A stretch of 64,000 nt of DNA, taken from the NCBI RefSeq assembly GCF_014268755.2, contig NZ_CP077093.1:4204001-4268000 (forward strand), given 5' to 3'. The notes under the pieces are model-generated. The model was not told where the DNA came from and did no database searches. It worked only from the letters and a program-made list of their open reading frames with translations. The translations under genes and the position numbers were made by a program. Below, in pieces: positions 43,827-53,613 of the stretch; the first letter of the stretch is position 1, and the number at the start of each line of letters is the position of its first letter. The stretch is from Pseudomonas vanderleydeniana. GTDB lineage: Bacteria > Pseudomonadota > Gammaproteobacteria > Pseudomonadales > Pseudomonadaceae.

Positions 43827-44713
43827 ACAACCCGTCGCTGAACCTCAAGACCTGGATGACCCTGGGCCGCGTCTCCAACCTGCCCACCGTCTGGACCAAC
43901 ACCCTGGCTGCGGTCCTGCTGGCCAGCAGCGCCGGGGCACTGGCATCGCCCTCCTCGCTGGTCTGGATACTGCTGTTGGCAACGCTGTCGCTGCTTTACC
44001 TGGCCGGCATGCTGCTCAACGACCTGCTGGACGCCGACTGGGACCAACAGCACCAGAACCCACGACCGATCACCCTCGGCCTGGTCAGTCGCCGCCAGGT
44101 CGGTCTGGCCACCTCGTTGCTGCTGGTACTGGCGGCGGTGCTGGTGATTGGCCTGAGCCAGTTGATCGAGGAGCCACTCTGGCTGCTGGGCAGCGCCACC
44201 CTGCTGGTGACGTGCATCCTTGCCTACAACCTGCTGCACAAGACGTACGCCCACAGTGTCTGGCTGATGGGCGCCTGTCGCTCGACCCTGTACCTCACCG
44301 CCGCCGCGAGCCTGGCCATCCCGCCGCAACCGCTGTGGCTGTGCGCGGTGCTGCTGGGCACCTACATCAGCGGCCTGACCTACCTGGCTCGCCAGGAACA
44401 CCGCAATCAACTGCTCAGCCGCCTCCCCCTGCTGCTGATGCTCAGCCCCGTGCTGCTGGCCTTCTACGCCGACAACCTGGTGTTCTGGCTGGTGCTGCTG
44501 TTCTGGCTCGGCTGGCTGGGCTGGAACTATCGGCGCCACCTGGCCGATGCCCGGCAACGTCAGGTGCGGGCCTTCATCGGAGCCGGGCTGGCCGCCCTGC
44601 CGCTGTTCGATGCGCTGGTGCTGGCCGTGGCCAACCAGCCCTGGGGCAGCCTGGCCTGTGTCCTGGTGTTTCTTGTGCTTCCCCACTTTCAGCGCTGGAT
44701 CAAACCGACATGA
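43823..44713 (+). CDS. eboC: UbiA-family prenyltransferase EboC
   Basis: 296 residues, eight to nine helices, with the UbiA prenyl-diphosphate motif NDLLDADWDQQHQNPRPI near residues 66-83. In ebo clusters EboC is the inner-membrane prenyltransferase; its acceptor is unknown. Start and stop overlap the neighbours by 4 bp on both sides (ATGA), so eboD-eboC-eboA are translationally coupled. Confidence 0.92.
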   Translation: MNNPSLNLKTWMTLGRVSNLPTVWTNTLAAVLLASSAGALASPSSLVWILLLATLSLLYLAGMLLNDLLDADWDQQHQNPRPITLGLVSRRQVGLATSLLLVLAAVLVIGLSQLIEEPLWLLGSATLLVTCILAYNLLHKTYAHSVWLMGACRSTLYLTAAASLAIPPQPLWLCAVLLGTYISGLTYLARQEHRNQLLSRLPLLLMLSPVLLAFYADNLVFWLVLLFWLGWLGWNYRRHLADARQRQVRAFIGAGLAALPLFDALVLAVANQPWGSLACVLVFLVLPHFQRWIKPT

Positions 44714-45474
44714 ACCTGCCTCTCTCGACCCATCCCGTACCTGTACTGGAGATGCGGCGCGACAGCCTCGCTGACTTGCGCCTGCGTTTCACCGAACCGC
44801 TGGACGACGGCACCCGGCATTGGTGGCAACAGGCCGAGGACCAGATGGCCGCACAGCCCGACGCCCAGACCGTGGCACGGCTGAGCAGCCAGTACAAGCG
44901 CGGGCCCGGCCGCCAGGTACCCGGCAACAGCGCCTGGACGCATGCGCAACTGGCCCATGTCCTGCTGCTGGCCCAGGCGCTTGAGTACCAGGCCGAGGAC
45001 CAGCGCCTGGCCCTGCTGCGGCAGGTGTTCCTGTGGGGCGACGATCAGGAAAAGATCGCCCTGCTCAGGGCCCTGGATTGGCTGGACAGTCACGGCGCAG
45101 CCCTGGACCTGGCATTGCAGGCCGGCCGGACCAACAACAGCCAGGTGTTCGCGGCCATTGCCCTGGACAACCCCTACCCGGCCCGGCACTACGACGAGCG
45201 CGCGTTTTACCAACTGATCCTCAAGGCACTGGGCATGGGCCTGGATGTGCGACGTACCGAAGGACTGCCACGACGCCGCGGACACCCGCTGAACCAACTG
45301 GCCCTGGACCTGCTGGAGGAACAGCTGGCAGCCGAACGCACGGTGTCCGCCGGGCTGGTCCAGGTGATCGCTTTCGCGCTGCTCAGCCCGCCACAGCTGC
45401 AACGCCTGGTCGAACTCGACCGACAGCAGCGCCTGCCCGCGGACTGGCACGACCAGCTCCCTCTCAACCCCTGA
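44710..45474 (+). CDS. eboA: EboA-domain protein
   Basis: 254 residues, soluble, mostly helical. Recognisable EboA stretches are WTHAQLAHVLLLAQALEYQA, EKIALLRALDWLDSHG and AAIALDNPYPARHYDERAFY. No catalytic motif is known for the family. It sits between eboC and eboB, an order that supports the assignment. Confidence 0.88.
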   Translation: MNLPLSTHPVPVLEMRRDSLADLRLRFTEPLDDGTRHWWQQAEDQMAAQPDAQTVARLSSQYKRGPGRQVPGNSAWTHAQLAHVLLLAQALEYQAEDQRLALLRQVFLWGDDQEKIALLRALDWLDSHGAALDLALQAGRTNNSQVFAAIALDNPYPARHYDERAFYQLILKALGMGLDVRRTEGLPRRRGHPLNQLALDLLEEQLAAERTVSAGLVQVIAFALLSPPQLQRLVELDRQQRLPADWHDQLPLNP

Positions 45475-45507
45475 TCGCAAGACTCCCTACCTGCACGAGG
45501 CCTCACC

Positions 45508-46392
45508 ATGCCCAAGTACTTCGATCCGCATATCCATATGGTCAGCCGCACCACCGACGACTACCAGAACATGGCTGCCGCCGGCATCACCGGCGTCATC
45601 GAGCCAGCCTTCTGGCAAGGCCAGGCCAGGACCAGCGTCGGCAGCTTCGTCGACTACTTCGATACCCTGCTGGGCTGGGAGCGCTTTCGCGCCAGCATGT
45701 TCGGCATCCATCACTTCTGCACGATGGGCCTCAACCCCAAGGAGGCCAATGACCTGTCGATTGCCAACGAAGTCCTGGAGGTCCTGCCGCGCTACCTGGT
45801 CAAGGATGGCGTGGTCGCCGTCGGCGAGATCGGCTACGACGACATCACCCCCGAAGAGGACCGTTTTTTTGCCGCACAACTGGAACTGGCCCGGCAATTC
45901 AACCTGCCGGCGCTGGTACACACCCCCCACCGCGACAAGATCGGCGGCACCAAGCGCACCCTGGCGGTGATCCGGGAAGTGGGTATCCCCGAGAACCTGG
46001 TGATCATCGACCACCTCAATGAGCTGACCCTGCCGCTGGTGCTCGACAGCGACTGCTGGCGTGGTCACTCCATCTACCCCAACACCAAGATGTCGGAACA
46101 ACGCATGGTGGCGCTGCTCAAGGAGTACGGCACCGAGAAGATGGTGGTCAACAGCGCCGCCGACTGGGGCATCAGCGATCCCCTCAAGGTGCCCAAGACC
46201 GGCCAGGCGATGCTGGCCGCCGGTTTCAGTGAAGCCCAGGTCGAGCAGGTGCTGTTTCACAACCCGATCGATTTTTTTGCCCAGAGCGGTCAGTTGGACA
46301 AGGCGCTGGTCAGCGTCCCCCTGCCGATCGATCAACGTCGGCAATGGCAGGAGAACTCCGCGCTGCGTGGTCAGGAACCGGTGGTCAAATGA
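45508..46392 (+). CDS. eboB: TatD-family metal-dependent hydrolase EboB
   Basis: 294 residues, amidohydrolase-type barrel. Metal ligands: DPHIHM (HxH), Glu in VGEIGYD, His in LVHTPH, His in VIIDH and Asp in SAADWG. This is the TatD-like hydrolase present in all ebo clusters; its substrate is unknown. It begins 33 bp after eboA and overlaps eboE by 4 bp. Confidence 0.93.
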   Translation: MPKYFDPHIHMVSRTTDDYQNMAAAGITGVIEPAFWQGQARTSVGSFVDYFDTLLGWERFRASMFGIHHFCTMGLNPKEANDLSIANEVLEVLPRYLVKDGVVAVGEIGYDDITPEEDRFFAAQLELARQFNLPALVHTPHRDKIGGTKRTLAVIREVGIPENLVIIDHLNELTLPLVLDSDCWRGHSIYPNTKMSEQRMVALLKEYGTEKMVVNSAADWGISDPLKVPKTGQAMLAAGFSEAQVEQVLFHNPIDFFAQSGQLDKALVSVPLPIDQRRQWQENSALRGQEPVVK

Positions 46393-47627
46393 GTAGCGGC
46401 AGCGGCTGGAACGCCGCGCAGCTCGGCTATTGCGGCAACGTCCATCCGGCGGCCGACCTGGCCGCCCTGCGGGCCTCGATCGGGCAGTTGTTCCAGGGCG
46501 TACGTCGCCGCCGCGGCCTGCCCGAGCAGGACAGCGGCCTGTGGATCAGCGCCCGTGCCGCCGAGGAGTTGCAGTCGCCCCTGGCCCGTGCGGCGTTCCT
46601 GGCGTTGCTGCGCGACAGCGGGTTGCGCCTGACGTCGCTCAACGGTTTCCCCTACGGGCAGTTTCATCAGCGTGCGGTCAAGGCCGAGGCCTACCAGCCC
46701 GACTGGGCCGATCCGCGGCGACTGGAATACAGCCTGCAACTGGCACGCCTGCTGGCCGCCGGGTTGCCCGAGGACTGCCGGCACGGGGTGATTTCCACGG
46801 TGCCCCTGGGTTATGCCGCGACCTGGAACCGGGACAAGCAACAATTGGCCGAACAGCAGTTGCGTCAGCTCACCGCCGAGCTGGCCGCCCTGCAACGCGA
46901 GACCGGCAAGCAGATCGTGTTCTGCCTGGAGATGGAGCCCGACTGCGTGCTGGAGACGACCGACCAGGCCATCGGCTTCTTCCGTCGTTGGCAGGCCACG
47001 GCACCTCATCACCAGTACCTGGCGCTGTGCTTTGACGTCTGCCACCAGGCGGTGGTGTTCGAGCACTGCTACCAATCACTGGAGCGGTTGTACCTGGCCA
47101 AGGTACCGGTGGGCAAGATCCAGCTGTCCAATGCCCTGGTCTGCAGCCTGCCCGCATGCGATGAACAACGGCGTGCCCAGGTGCTGCAAGCACTGGGGGA
47201 CTTTGTCGAAACCACCTACCTGCACCAGGTCAAGGCGCAATCTCCGCAAACGCAACTGCTGGCCTGGCCGGATCTCCCGGCCGCGCTCGAGGGCCCGCCC
47301 CAGGAGCTGGCGCAGTACCACGAGCTGAGGATTCACTTCCACGTCCCGCTGTTCAGCGAGGAGTTTCTGTTACCGGAACTGCGCGGCAGCCAGCACGCCC
47401 TGCACCAGACCTTCGACTTCCTGGCCGACCACCCCGGGTTCCGGCCGGTGCTGGAAGTGGAAACCTACAGTTGGAACGTCCTGCCGCTACCGCTGCGGCC
47501 CCAGACCGAGCAGGCACTGTTGCAAGGCATCGCCGCGGAACTGCAGTGGGTCGAGACGCAATTGCAGGACCGGCAATTGCTGCAGTTGCAGGTAGACCGG
47601 CCGGAGGCTTGCGCCCATGTCAGCTGA
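46389..47627 (+). CDS. eboE: EboE, xylose-isomerase-like TIM-barrel protein
   Basis: 412 residues. The pattern LGYCGNVHPAADL at the N-terminus, RLTSLNGFPYGQFH, FCLEMEPDCVLET and LCFDVCHQAVVFE fits the sugar phosphate isomerase/epimerase-like EboE proteins, with Glu, Asp-His and a late Glu (LEVETYSW) as probable metal ligands. ATG 46389 overlaps the eboB stop. The product and eboF overlap by 11 bp. Confidence 0.9.
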   Translation: MSSGSGWNAAQLGYCGNVHPAADLAALRASIGQLFQGVRRRRGLPEQDSGLWISARAAEELQSPLARAAFLALLRDSGLRLTSLNGFPYGQFHQRAVKAEAYQPDWADPRRLEYSLQLARLLAAGLPEDCRHGVISTVPLGYAATWNRDKQQLAEQQLRQLTAELAALQRETGKQIVFCLEMEPDCVLETTDQAIGFFRRWQATAPHHQYLALCFDVCHQAVVFEHCYQSLERLYLAKVPVGKIQLSNALVCSLPACDEQRRAQVLQALGDFVETTYLHQVKAQSPQTQLLAWPDLPAALEGPPQELAQYHELRIHFHVPLFSEEFLLPELRGSQHALHQTFDFLADHPGFRPVLEVETYSWNVLPLPLRPQTEQALLQGIAAELQWVETQLQDRQLLQLQVDRPEACAHVS

Positions 47628-49062
47628 TCGTCAACGCCAGCCGCTGCTGCTGATCAACGTGGTGGGGCTGACTCCGGCCCTGCTCGGTGCCTCGACCCCG
47701 CGCATCAACGAGTTGCTCAAGGGCGCGCGAATGGCTCACTTGCAGCCGGTCTTTCCCGCCGTCACCTCGACGGTACAGGCCTCGATTCTCACCGGGGCAC
47801 CTCCCTCGGCCCATGGCATCGTCGGCAATGGCTGGTACTTTCACGATCAGGCCGAAGTGCGCTTCTGGCTGCAGCCCAACGCACTGATCCAGGGCGAAAA
47901 GGTCTGGCAGGCGCTACAGCGGCAGTTGCCCGACTTTCGCTGCAGCCAGCTGTTCTGGTGGTTCAACATGTATGCCGACGTGGCGGCCTCGATCACCCCG
48001 CGCCCGCACTACCCGGCCGACGGACGCAAGCAGTTCGGCCTGTACTCGTCGCCCTCGACCCTGCATGAAATCATCGAGCGGCAGATCGGCGAATTTCCCT
48101 TTCATGGGTTCTGGGGGCCGGCCGCCGGCATTGCCTCCAGCCGCTGGATCGTCGATTGCGCAATGGCCGAATTCCGGCTCAACAAGCCCGACCTGCAACT
48201 GGTCTACCTGCCCCACCTGGACTATGGCCTGCAACGCCTGGGGCCCGACCACCCGGGCATCGCCGAGGATGTCAGGGCCATCGACAACGAGGTCGGACGC
48301 CTGCTGGACTTCGCCCGGCAAGAGGGCGCGGCGGTGATGCTGCTTTCCGAATACGGGATCGAAAGCGTATCGCAGTCGATCTCCCTGAACCGCCTGCTGC
48401 GCTCGGAGGGACTGTTGCAGGTGCGCCACTCGTTGTCATGGGAACTGCTTGACCCTGGCGCCAGTGCCGCCTTCGCCGTGGCCGACCACCAGGTGGCCCA
48501 TGTCTACATCCGTCAGGCCCAGGACATACCGCGGATCAAGGCCTTGCTGCAGCGCCAGTACGGCGTCGAGCAGGTGCTGGACAAGCAGGAGCAGCGCGCC
48601 TGGCAACTGGACCACCCGCGCAGCGGCGAACTGGTGGCCGTGGCCGCACCCGGTTTCTGGTTCGATTACTACTACTGGTTCGACGACCGCAAGGCGCCGG
48701 ATTTCGCCCGTACCGTGGACATCCACCGCAAGCCCGGCTACGACCCCCTGGAGTTGTTCGTCGACCCGGCGATCCGCTTCCCCAAACTGAAAATAGCGCG
48801 CCGCCTGCTGCAGAAGAAGCTCGGCTTTCGCTACTACATGGACCTGATCCCGCTGGACACCCGGATGATTCGTGGCAGCCATGGCCGGCTCCCCGAAGAC
48901 ACCGCCAACGGGCCCCTGCTGATTACCGATTGCGACCTGCCGCTGCCGGAACACCTACCGGTGACGGCGGTGAAGCAACTGCTCCTGCAACATTTCCTGG
49001 GGCAGCCCAACCGTGATAAGGCCTATGCCAAGGAGTTTCCATGCGGCGAGCCATTTCGATAA
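47617..49062 (+). CDS. eboF: EboF, alkaline phosphatase/nucleotide pyrophosphatase-like protein
   Basis: 481 residues of the type I phosphodiesterase/NPP superfamily. The nucleophile region VTSTVQASILTGAPPSAHG and the metal-site aspartate in LPHLDYGLQRLG are present. The usual DHG metal motif reads SEYGIE, so the second metal site is altered; this may be normal for EboF. No signal peptide, hence cytoplasmic, unlike most NPPs. It overlaps the following cytochrome-like gene by 22 bp, linking the ebo genes to the accessory set. Confidence 0.88.
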   Translation: MSADRQRQPLLLINVVGLTPALLGASTPRINELLKGARMAHLQPVFPAVTSTVQASILTGAPPSAHGIVGNGWYFHDQAEVRFWLQPNALIQGEKVWQALQRQLPDFRCSQLFWWFNMYADVAASITPRPHYPADGRKQFGLYSSPSTLHEIIERQIGEFPFHGFWGPAAGIASSRWIVDCAMAEFRLNKPDLQLVYLPHLDYGLQRLGPDHPGIAEDVRAIDNEVGRLLDFARQEGAAVMLLSEYGIESVSQSISLNRLLRSEGLLQVRHSLSWELLDPGASAAFAVADHQVAHVYIRQAQDIPRIKALLQRQYGVEQVLDKQEQRAWQLDHPRSGELVAVAAPGFWFDYYYWFDDRKAPDFARTVDIHRKPGYDPLELFVDPAIRFPKLKIARRLLQKKLGFRYYMDLIPLDTRMIRGSHGRLPEDTANGPLLITDCDLPLPEHLPVTAVKQLLLQHFLGQPNRDKAYAKEFPCGEPFR

Positions 49063-50201
49063 CAGTCCTCAGCACCCTGGCAGGTTTCGCCCAGGCAGAG
49101 GGCGCCAGCAGCTTCGATTGCGACAATTTCCTGAAATTTGGAGGCGACGTCACCAAGACTCGAGCCCTGTTCGACCAGGGGCCCGAGACCTTGACCTGGA
49201 ACTGGTTCACCTGCCTGAACCAGCCGGCTGCCAGCAACAATCCGAACCGGGTCTGGGAGACCTTGAAGCCCTCCGACCAGGTCTACCTGAGCAATGGTTC
49301 CGCCCCGGGGCCCTACGGTGCCAGGGTCCAGCTTCCACGCGAAGTGGCGGAGAAAGCCAACGCCCTGGGCATGAACCCTGCCCGGGTCATGCACAACATC
49401 AACGCCGTGCAGCAGGTCGACGGCATGATCCTGGAAATGGGCGGCGACGTACCGGAGGCCGTCAAGGGCAAGCCGGTGCGCTTTCAATTGTTGATGTCCA
49501 AGGACACCTACGACTACATCGTGCAGAAGGGGGTCTACAACGTGAACGGTCAGGAGGCCCTCACCAGCGACCTGGACTTTCCGCCCACGGCGTGGGAGTT
49601 GAAGGCTTCATGGCTGTGGATCGGTGCCGACACCACCTTCCAGAACAGGCTCCAGGCGGACGGCTACTACATCGCCCAGGCCTACTACCAGGAGAACGGC
49701 CAGTACGTGGTCGGTTATGCCGCGCTCAGCGGCCTGCACGTGGTCAACAAGCTCAAGCCGGATTGGGTCTGGACCACCTTCGAAAACGTCAACAACAGCA
49801 AGTACACGGTCACCAACGCGATACCGCCCACGCCAATGACCAACAGCACCGGGCCGACGACGGCCGCCGCGGCGGCCAACACGAGTTTTCAGCCGGCCAA
49901 TCCGATGCTGTCGAAGTACGAGCTGATCGGCACCCAGTACGAGCCGATCCCGACCAAGGCGCTGATCACGCCGAAGCTGCTGGCCAACTCACAACTGGAA
50001 TCGGCGTTCCAGAGCCAGTCGTCCTGCCTGGCCTGCCATGACACGGCGGCGTACTCGAAAACCAAGGGGTACTTCAATTTCGCCCTCAGGGAACAGGGCG
50101 GCATTGTCTATCCAACCGCCAAGCTACCGCCCCAGGATTTCGCCGACTACAAGAAGCTGGATTACGTCTGGTCGCTCAAACGCGCCCACTGGCAAAGATA
50201 A
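49041..50201 (+). CDS. exported c-type-haem protein A of the ebo-linked set
   Basis: 386 residues: signal peptide MRRAISITVLSTLAGFAQA, a large beta-rich body (TWNWFTCLNQPA, then TAWELKASWLWIGADTTF) and, near the C-terminus, one haem-attachment motif Cys329-Leu-Ala-Cys332-His333. It is colinear with the protein at 53614 (shared NW/LNxP, VWxTxK, xGxxPGP and E-I/L-KxSW patterns), so the two are paralogues. Expected in the periplasm with covalent haem. The start lies inside eboF; the partner gene follows after 10 bp. I do not know a named family. Confidence 0.78.
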   Translation: MRRAISITVLSTLAGFAQAEGASSFDCDNFLKFGGDVTKTRALFDQGPETLTWNWFTCLNQPAASNNPNRVWETLKPSDQVYLSNGSAPGPYGARVQLPREVAEKANALGMNPARVMHNINAVQQVDGMILEMGGDVPEAVKGKPVRFQLLMSKDTYDYIVQKGVYNVNGQEALTSDLDFPPTAWELKASWLWIGADTTFQNRLQADGYYIAQAYYQENGQYVVGYAALSGLHVVNKLKPDWVWTTFENVNNSKYTVTNAIPPTPMTNSTGPTTAAAAANTSFQPANPMLSKYELIGTQYEPIPTKALITPKLLANSQLESAFQSQSSCLACHDTAAYSKTKGYFNFALREQGGIVYPTAKLPPQDFADYKKLDYVWSLKRAHWQR

Positions 50202-50211
50202 GGAGCCTGAC

Positions 50212-52608
50212 ATGAGCGTATTGAATTTCCCCCGCATCTACTTCAATGGCCACATGTTCTGGAACCCGCCGACGGCCAACAACAACGACGTATTACCGGT
50301 CTATGAAGCGGTCAAGATGGAAATGAACTGGCCCTTCCTGGCCTCGTACGACATCACCCCGCAGAACGCCGACAAGGCCTTGATGCCGTGGATGATCAAG
50401 CCCCTGGACATGAGCACCCTGCCCGACTATGTCCTGCAGGTGCCCACCAATGCCCCGAAACCGGACGGCAAGGTCCACAGGATGATTCCTGCCGAATGGG
50501 ACCTGTTCGGTGACAACGGCTGCGGCACGGTCAACTACAGAGACACCACCTCGCTCATTACCGGCGGGGAGCTGCCTGGCGGCCGTTACGTCGACAGCGA
50601 TGCCCTGATCAGCAAACCCTACCAGTTGCTGGGCAATCCGCTGGGCAGCAACAGCCTGCCCCCTGCCCGCTTCGTCGATATCAGCCCCTGGCAGAACACC
50701 TTCACGGCCCTGTACTTCGACAAGCTGGTACTGGGTGACGACCAATGCGGCCTGGTCCTGGACCGTCAGCATCGGATGATGGATCGCTTCCTCAACTTCA
50801 ACTGGGGGGCACTGGGCGGGCTGATGACCGTTACCACCACCTGGCAGACCTGCTTTCCCAAGGAGAACCTGCATTGGACGATCGGTGGTTCGCAACTGCT
50901 GAACAATCTTTACGAGCAGATGCAGCGGCAGCAGGCCAAGGGCTTGATGTTCCGTTTCTCCACCTACCTGACCTGCTACGACAAGAACGGCATTTTCAAC
51001 AACTATCCGCCCATCGACACCCACAGCAGCGACCTGGCCGCCCAGGAAAAGGTTCGCGCGATGTATGAGAAGGGCTTGAACAATGTCGCCGATATTTTCT
51101 TCAACCCGGCCTATAGCCGAACCAACGGTGTCCTGGGGCTGTGGTTCGATGATGAGTTCCCCACCGCGCCAGCGGGAAGGCGCCTGACACCTGCCGCACC
51201 GATCAACGTCTACCAGAAGACCCCCGGCGACAGTCCTCTTCCACCGGGAGCCACCCTCCACCTGGGAGTCACTTCAACGCACCTGCAGACGGACAGCGAT
51301 GTCATTTCGCTGGACCTGTTGAACACCTTCCCCTTCTATCAGGTCAACCCCAAGGCGGCCATCCCGGTGCCGGAAAAGTACCACGCAGGTGATTTCACCC
51401 TGGGCGTCAACAACCTGGGACAATTCACCGCCGTGGCGAACTTCGGCTTTGACCAGTATCAACAGGCCGCCTTCGACCAGCGCTCTGGCATTCTCGATCT
51501 GCATTTCGATCCGTCGCTGCGCCAGAAGCTGCAAACCGGCACCCTGGAGTTACGCCAGAAAGGAACAACCACGGCCACCGCCACTCAGCAGAAGTGGACA
51601 GCCGAGGTCGTGCAAAGCGGCAGCTTCATCGATGTCGGCGACAGCCGCGAGCTGCAGATCATGGTGCAGTGCGACGGCAAGCCAGCCCCGACGGGCACGA
51701 CACTCTGGGTGGCGGAGTACAACAATCCCTACATGCTCACCACCAGCGATTACTACCTGGCCTTCAGCAACAACGCCAACTTCACCCTGTTTTGCAATGA
51801 CCCGTCGAATCCCAGCAACAACAAGTCCAACCTGCCACAGTTCGTCGACGCCGCCGTTGTGCAGAACACCGTGGACATCGGCAGTGGTCGACGGTTGAGG
51901 GCCGTCAGCGTCGAAGCCGACACCACAGCCCTGGAGCCGATGACCTATCAGGCCTACCTGCCCACCCCCGCCTCGGTCTCCCTGGCCCCCTGCCTGGCCC
52001 TGGAAAACGCCACGCCCATGGAGGGCGTGCTGCACGACCCCCTGAAAAACACCGTGCAGTACAGCATCGCCGCCATCAAGACCAACGCCCAGGGAGTCGC
52101 TAGCCTGAAAATCAAGGCCATCGCCCCGGGCTTTCCGACCCTGCGTTTCTTCCTACAGGACGGGACTCCGTCTCCAGTCGTCCCCTTCAGCTTCGACTAC
52201 ACCTCGGCCTACACCGACTTCCTCGCGCCGCTGCGGGTCCTGCCCCTGGAACCACAACTGCAACAGGACTTCGTCGACGCCTGGAACAAGGTCTACCAAA
52301 ACGCCGACGCCGGGCAGGAGATCTGGGCCAGCTTCATCTACCCGCGCATCCTGGAACCGTTCTATTACCTCTACCCGATCATGAGCAAGTACATGCCGCT
52401 CAACTCCCTGTCGCGGGTCGAGGGGGCCATCGACCAGTTGATCGTACTGGTCAGCAAGCAGTACCAGGAGGAAAGCACCCTGGCCATGCCGATCACCCGC
52501 GATCTGCCGCAAAGCCGCCGGGCGGTGCTGGAGCTCTGGGCGCAATCACTGGTCAAGCGCAACTATCCACCCATCCAACTGAGCATGAGCGACTTCAATA
52601 ACCGCTGA
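50212..52608 (+). CDS. VioB/RebD N-terminal-half-like protein A
   Basis: 798 residues with no signal peptide. It begins MSVLNFPRIYFNGHMFWNPP-TANN, closely like the first residues of VioB (MSILDFPRIHFRG...N.PTANRD). Near the C-terminus, YLYPIMSKYMPLN followed about 30 residues later by LAMPITRDLPQSRRAVLEL matches the YPFMSDK and YYMPSTRELSAPKARLFL stretch that ends the VioB N-terminal half. The ferritin-like domain that follows in VioB/RebD/StaD is absent. AAGGAG precedes ATG 50212. VioB and RebD couple imine forms of indole- or phenylpyruvate; the role of the isolated half is unknown. Confidence 0.75.
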   Translation: MSVLNFPRIYFNGHMFWNPPTANNNDVLPVYEAVKMEMNWPFLASYDITPQNADKALMPWMIKPLDMSTLPDYVLQVPTNAPKPDGKVHRMIPAEWDLFGDNGCGTVNYRDTTSLITGGELPGGRYVDSDALISKPYQLLGNPLGSNSLPPARFVDISPWQNTFTALYFDKLVLGDDQCGLVLDRQHRMMDRFLNFNWGALGGLMTVTTTWQTCFPKENLHWTIGGSQLLNNLYEQMQRQQAKGLMFRFSTYLTCYDKNGIFNNYPPIDTHSSDLAAQEKVRAMYEKGLNNVADIFFNPAYSRTNGVLGLWFDDEFPTAPAGRRLTPAAPINVYQKTPGDSPLPPGATLHLGVTSTHLQTDSDVISLDLLNTFPFYQVNPKAAIPVPEKYHAGDFTLGVNNLGQFTAVANFGFDQYQQAAFDQRSGILDLHFDPSLRQKLQTGTLELRQKGTTTATATQQKWTAEVVQSGSFIDVGDSRELQIMVQCDGKPAPTGTTLWVAEYNNPYMLTTSDYYLAFSNNANFTLFCNDPSNPSNNKSNLPQFVDAAVVQNTVDIGSGRRLRAVSVEADTTALEPMTYQAYLPTPASVSLAPCLALENATPMEGVLHDPLKNTVQYSIAAIKTNAQGVASLKIKAIAPGFPTLRFFLQDGTPSPVVPFSFDYTSAYTDFLAPLRVLPLEPQLQQDFVDAWNKVYQNADAGQEIWASFIYPRILEPFYYLYPIMSKYMPLNSLSRVEGAIDQLIVLVSKQYQEESTLAMPITRDLPQSRRAVLELWAQSLVKRNYPPIQLSMSDFNNR

Positions 52609-52676
52609 CCGATCGAGGTTGCACGCCGCATCACCGGGTGGCGAACCCGCCACCCGGCACTTCAAGGGAGTGTCGT

Positions 52677-53594
52677 ATGAAAACCAGCATAGTGAACCGG
52701 CTGTTGCTCCTGATCCTGCTGCTCAGTCCCGCCTTTTTCGCCCAGGCCGACAGCGGTGACGTCTACTTCACCATGGGGGTGCACAACACCGAAGGCTGCA
52801 ATGAAAAGAACGGCAACTGCATCGCCAAGCGCGCGCCAGGCGATCCCTCCGATCCGTTTTTCCCGGCGTACTGGATCAGCGACTGGACCATGTACCGGGT
52901 GATGCGCAACTACGAAAAAAATCCACCGCCCTACAGCAACCCACCCAGCACCCTCAGCCCGGCGGACTACACCGTCTCCCAGGGCACCAGCTACTACGAC
53001 ACCACCTATATCCCCGCCGATGGCGACGGCTTCGGCGCCATGATGGAGCACTACGAGAAGTACTGCCTGCCGATCTTCCCGATCAGGAACAACAACTACA
53101 CCTGCTCCTTCGTGTCCCTGGGCAACAAGGCGTACTTCCTCACCTACCCGCAAGACCGCCCCAAGGACATGCCGGCCTGCTGCTCGTTCTCGCCGATGAA
53201 CCACCCACCACGGCAAGACTTCATCCAGCACCTGCCCTACAGCCCTGCACGCAGCCAGAACCTGGGCGGCAGTGTGCAGGCCTACGCGTTGGACCTCGCT
53301 TCGCCACAGGGTCCGATCCTGTTCGGCTACGCCTTTTACAAGCAAGCGACGGGGCAGCCGCCCGTGCGGCTTCCCCAGTCATTCTATTTCTCCGGTGACA
53401 CCAGCGTCGCCAATGCCCCCATCGTCAGCCAGAACTATACCCATTTCCGCGTCGCCAAACCGGACCCGGCCCAGACCTGGGCGCAGGTGGCCGCGATGTG
53501 TCCGGCCAATCCGCCACCCTGCCAACTGTTCGAGCCACCGGCGTCCCTGAGCAACGGAAAAAAAGCCCAGTGGAACCTGCTGCGCCAACCCTGA
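52677..53594 (+). CDS. exported cysteine-rich protein of the ebo-linked set
   Basis: 305 residues. Signal peptide MKTSIVNRLLLLILLLSPAF...AQA. The mature part has at least nine cysteines (GCNEKNGNC, YCLPIF, YTCSF, ACCSF, MCPANPPPC), suggesting disulfides in the periplasm or outside, and many Pro/Tyr residues. I recognise no family. Placed between the two haem-protein/VioB-like pairs, same strand, about 70 and 20 bp from its neighbours. Confidence 0.7.
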   Translation: MKTSIVNRLLLLILLLSPAFFAQADSGDVYFTMGVHNTEGCNEKNGNCIAKRAPGDPSDPFFPAYWISDWTMYRVMRNYEKNPPPYSNPPSTLSPADYTVSQGTSYYDTTYIPADGDGFGAMMEHYEKYCLPIFPIRNNNYTCSFVSLGNKAYFLTYPQDRPKDMPACCSFSPMNHPPRQDFIQHLPYSPARSQNLGGSVQAYALDLASPQGPILFGYAFYKQATGQPPVRLPQSFYFSGDTSVANAPIVSQNYTHFRVAKPDPAQTWAQVAAMCPANPPPCQLFEPPASLSNGKKAQWNLLRQP

Positions 53595-53613
53595 CCCACG
53601 ACGAAGGATCGCC

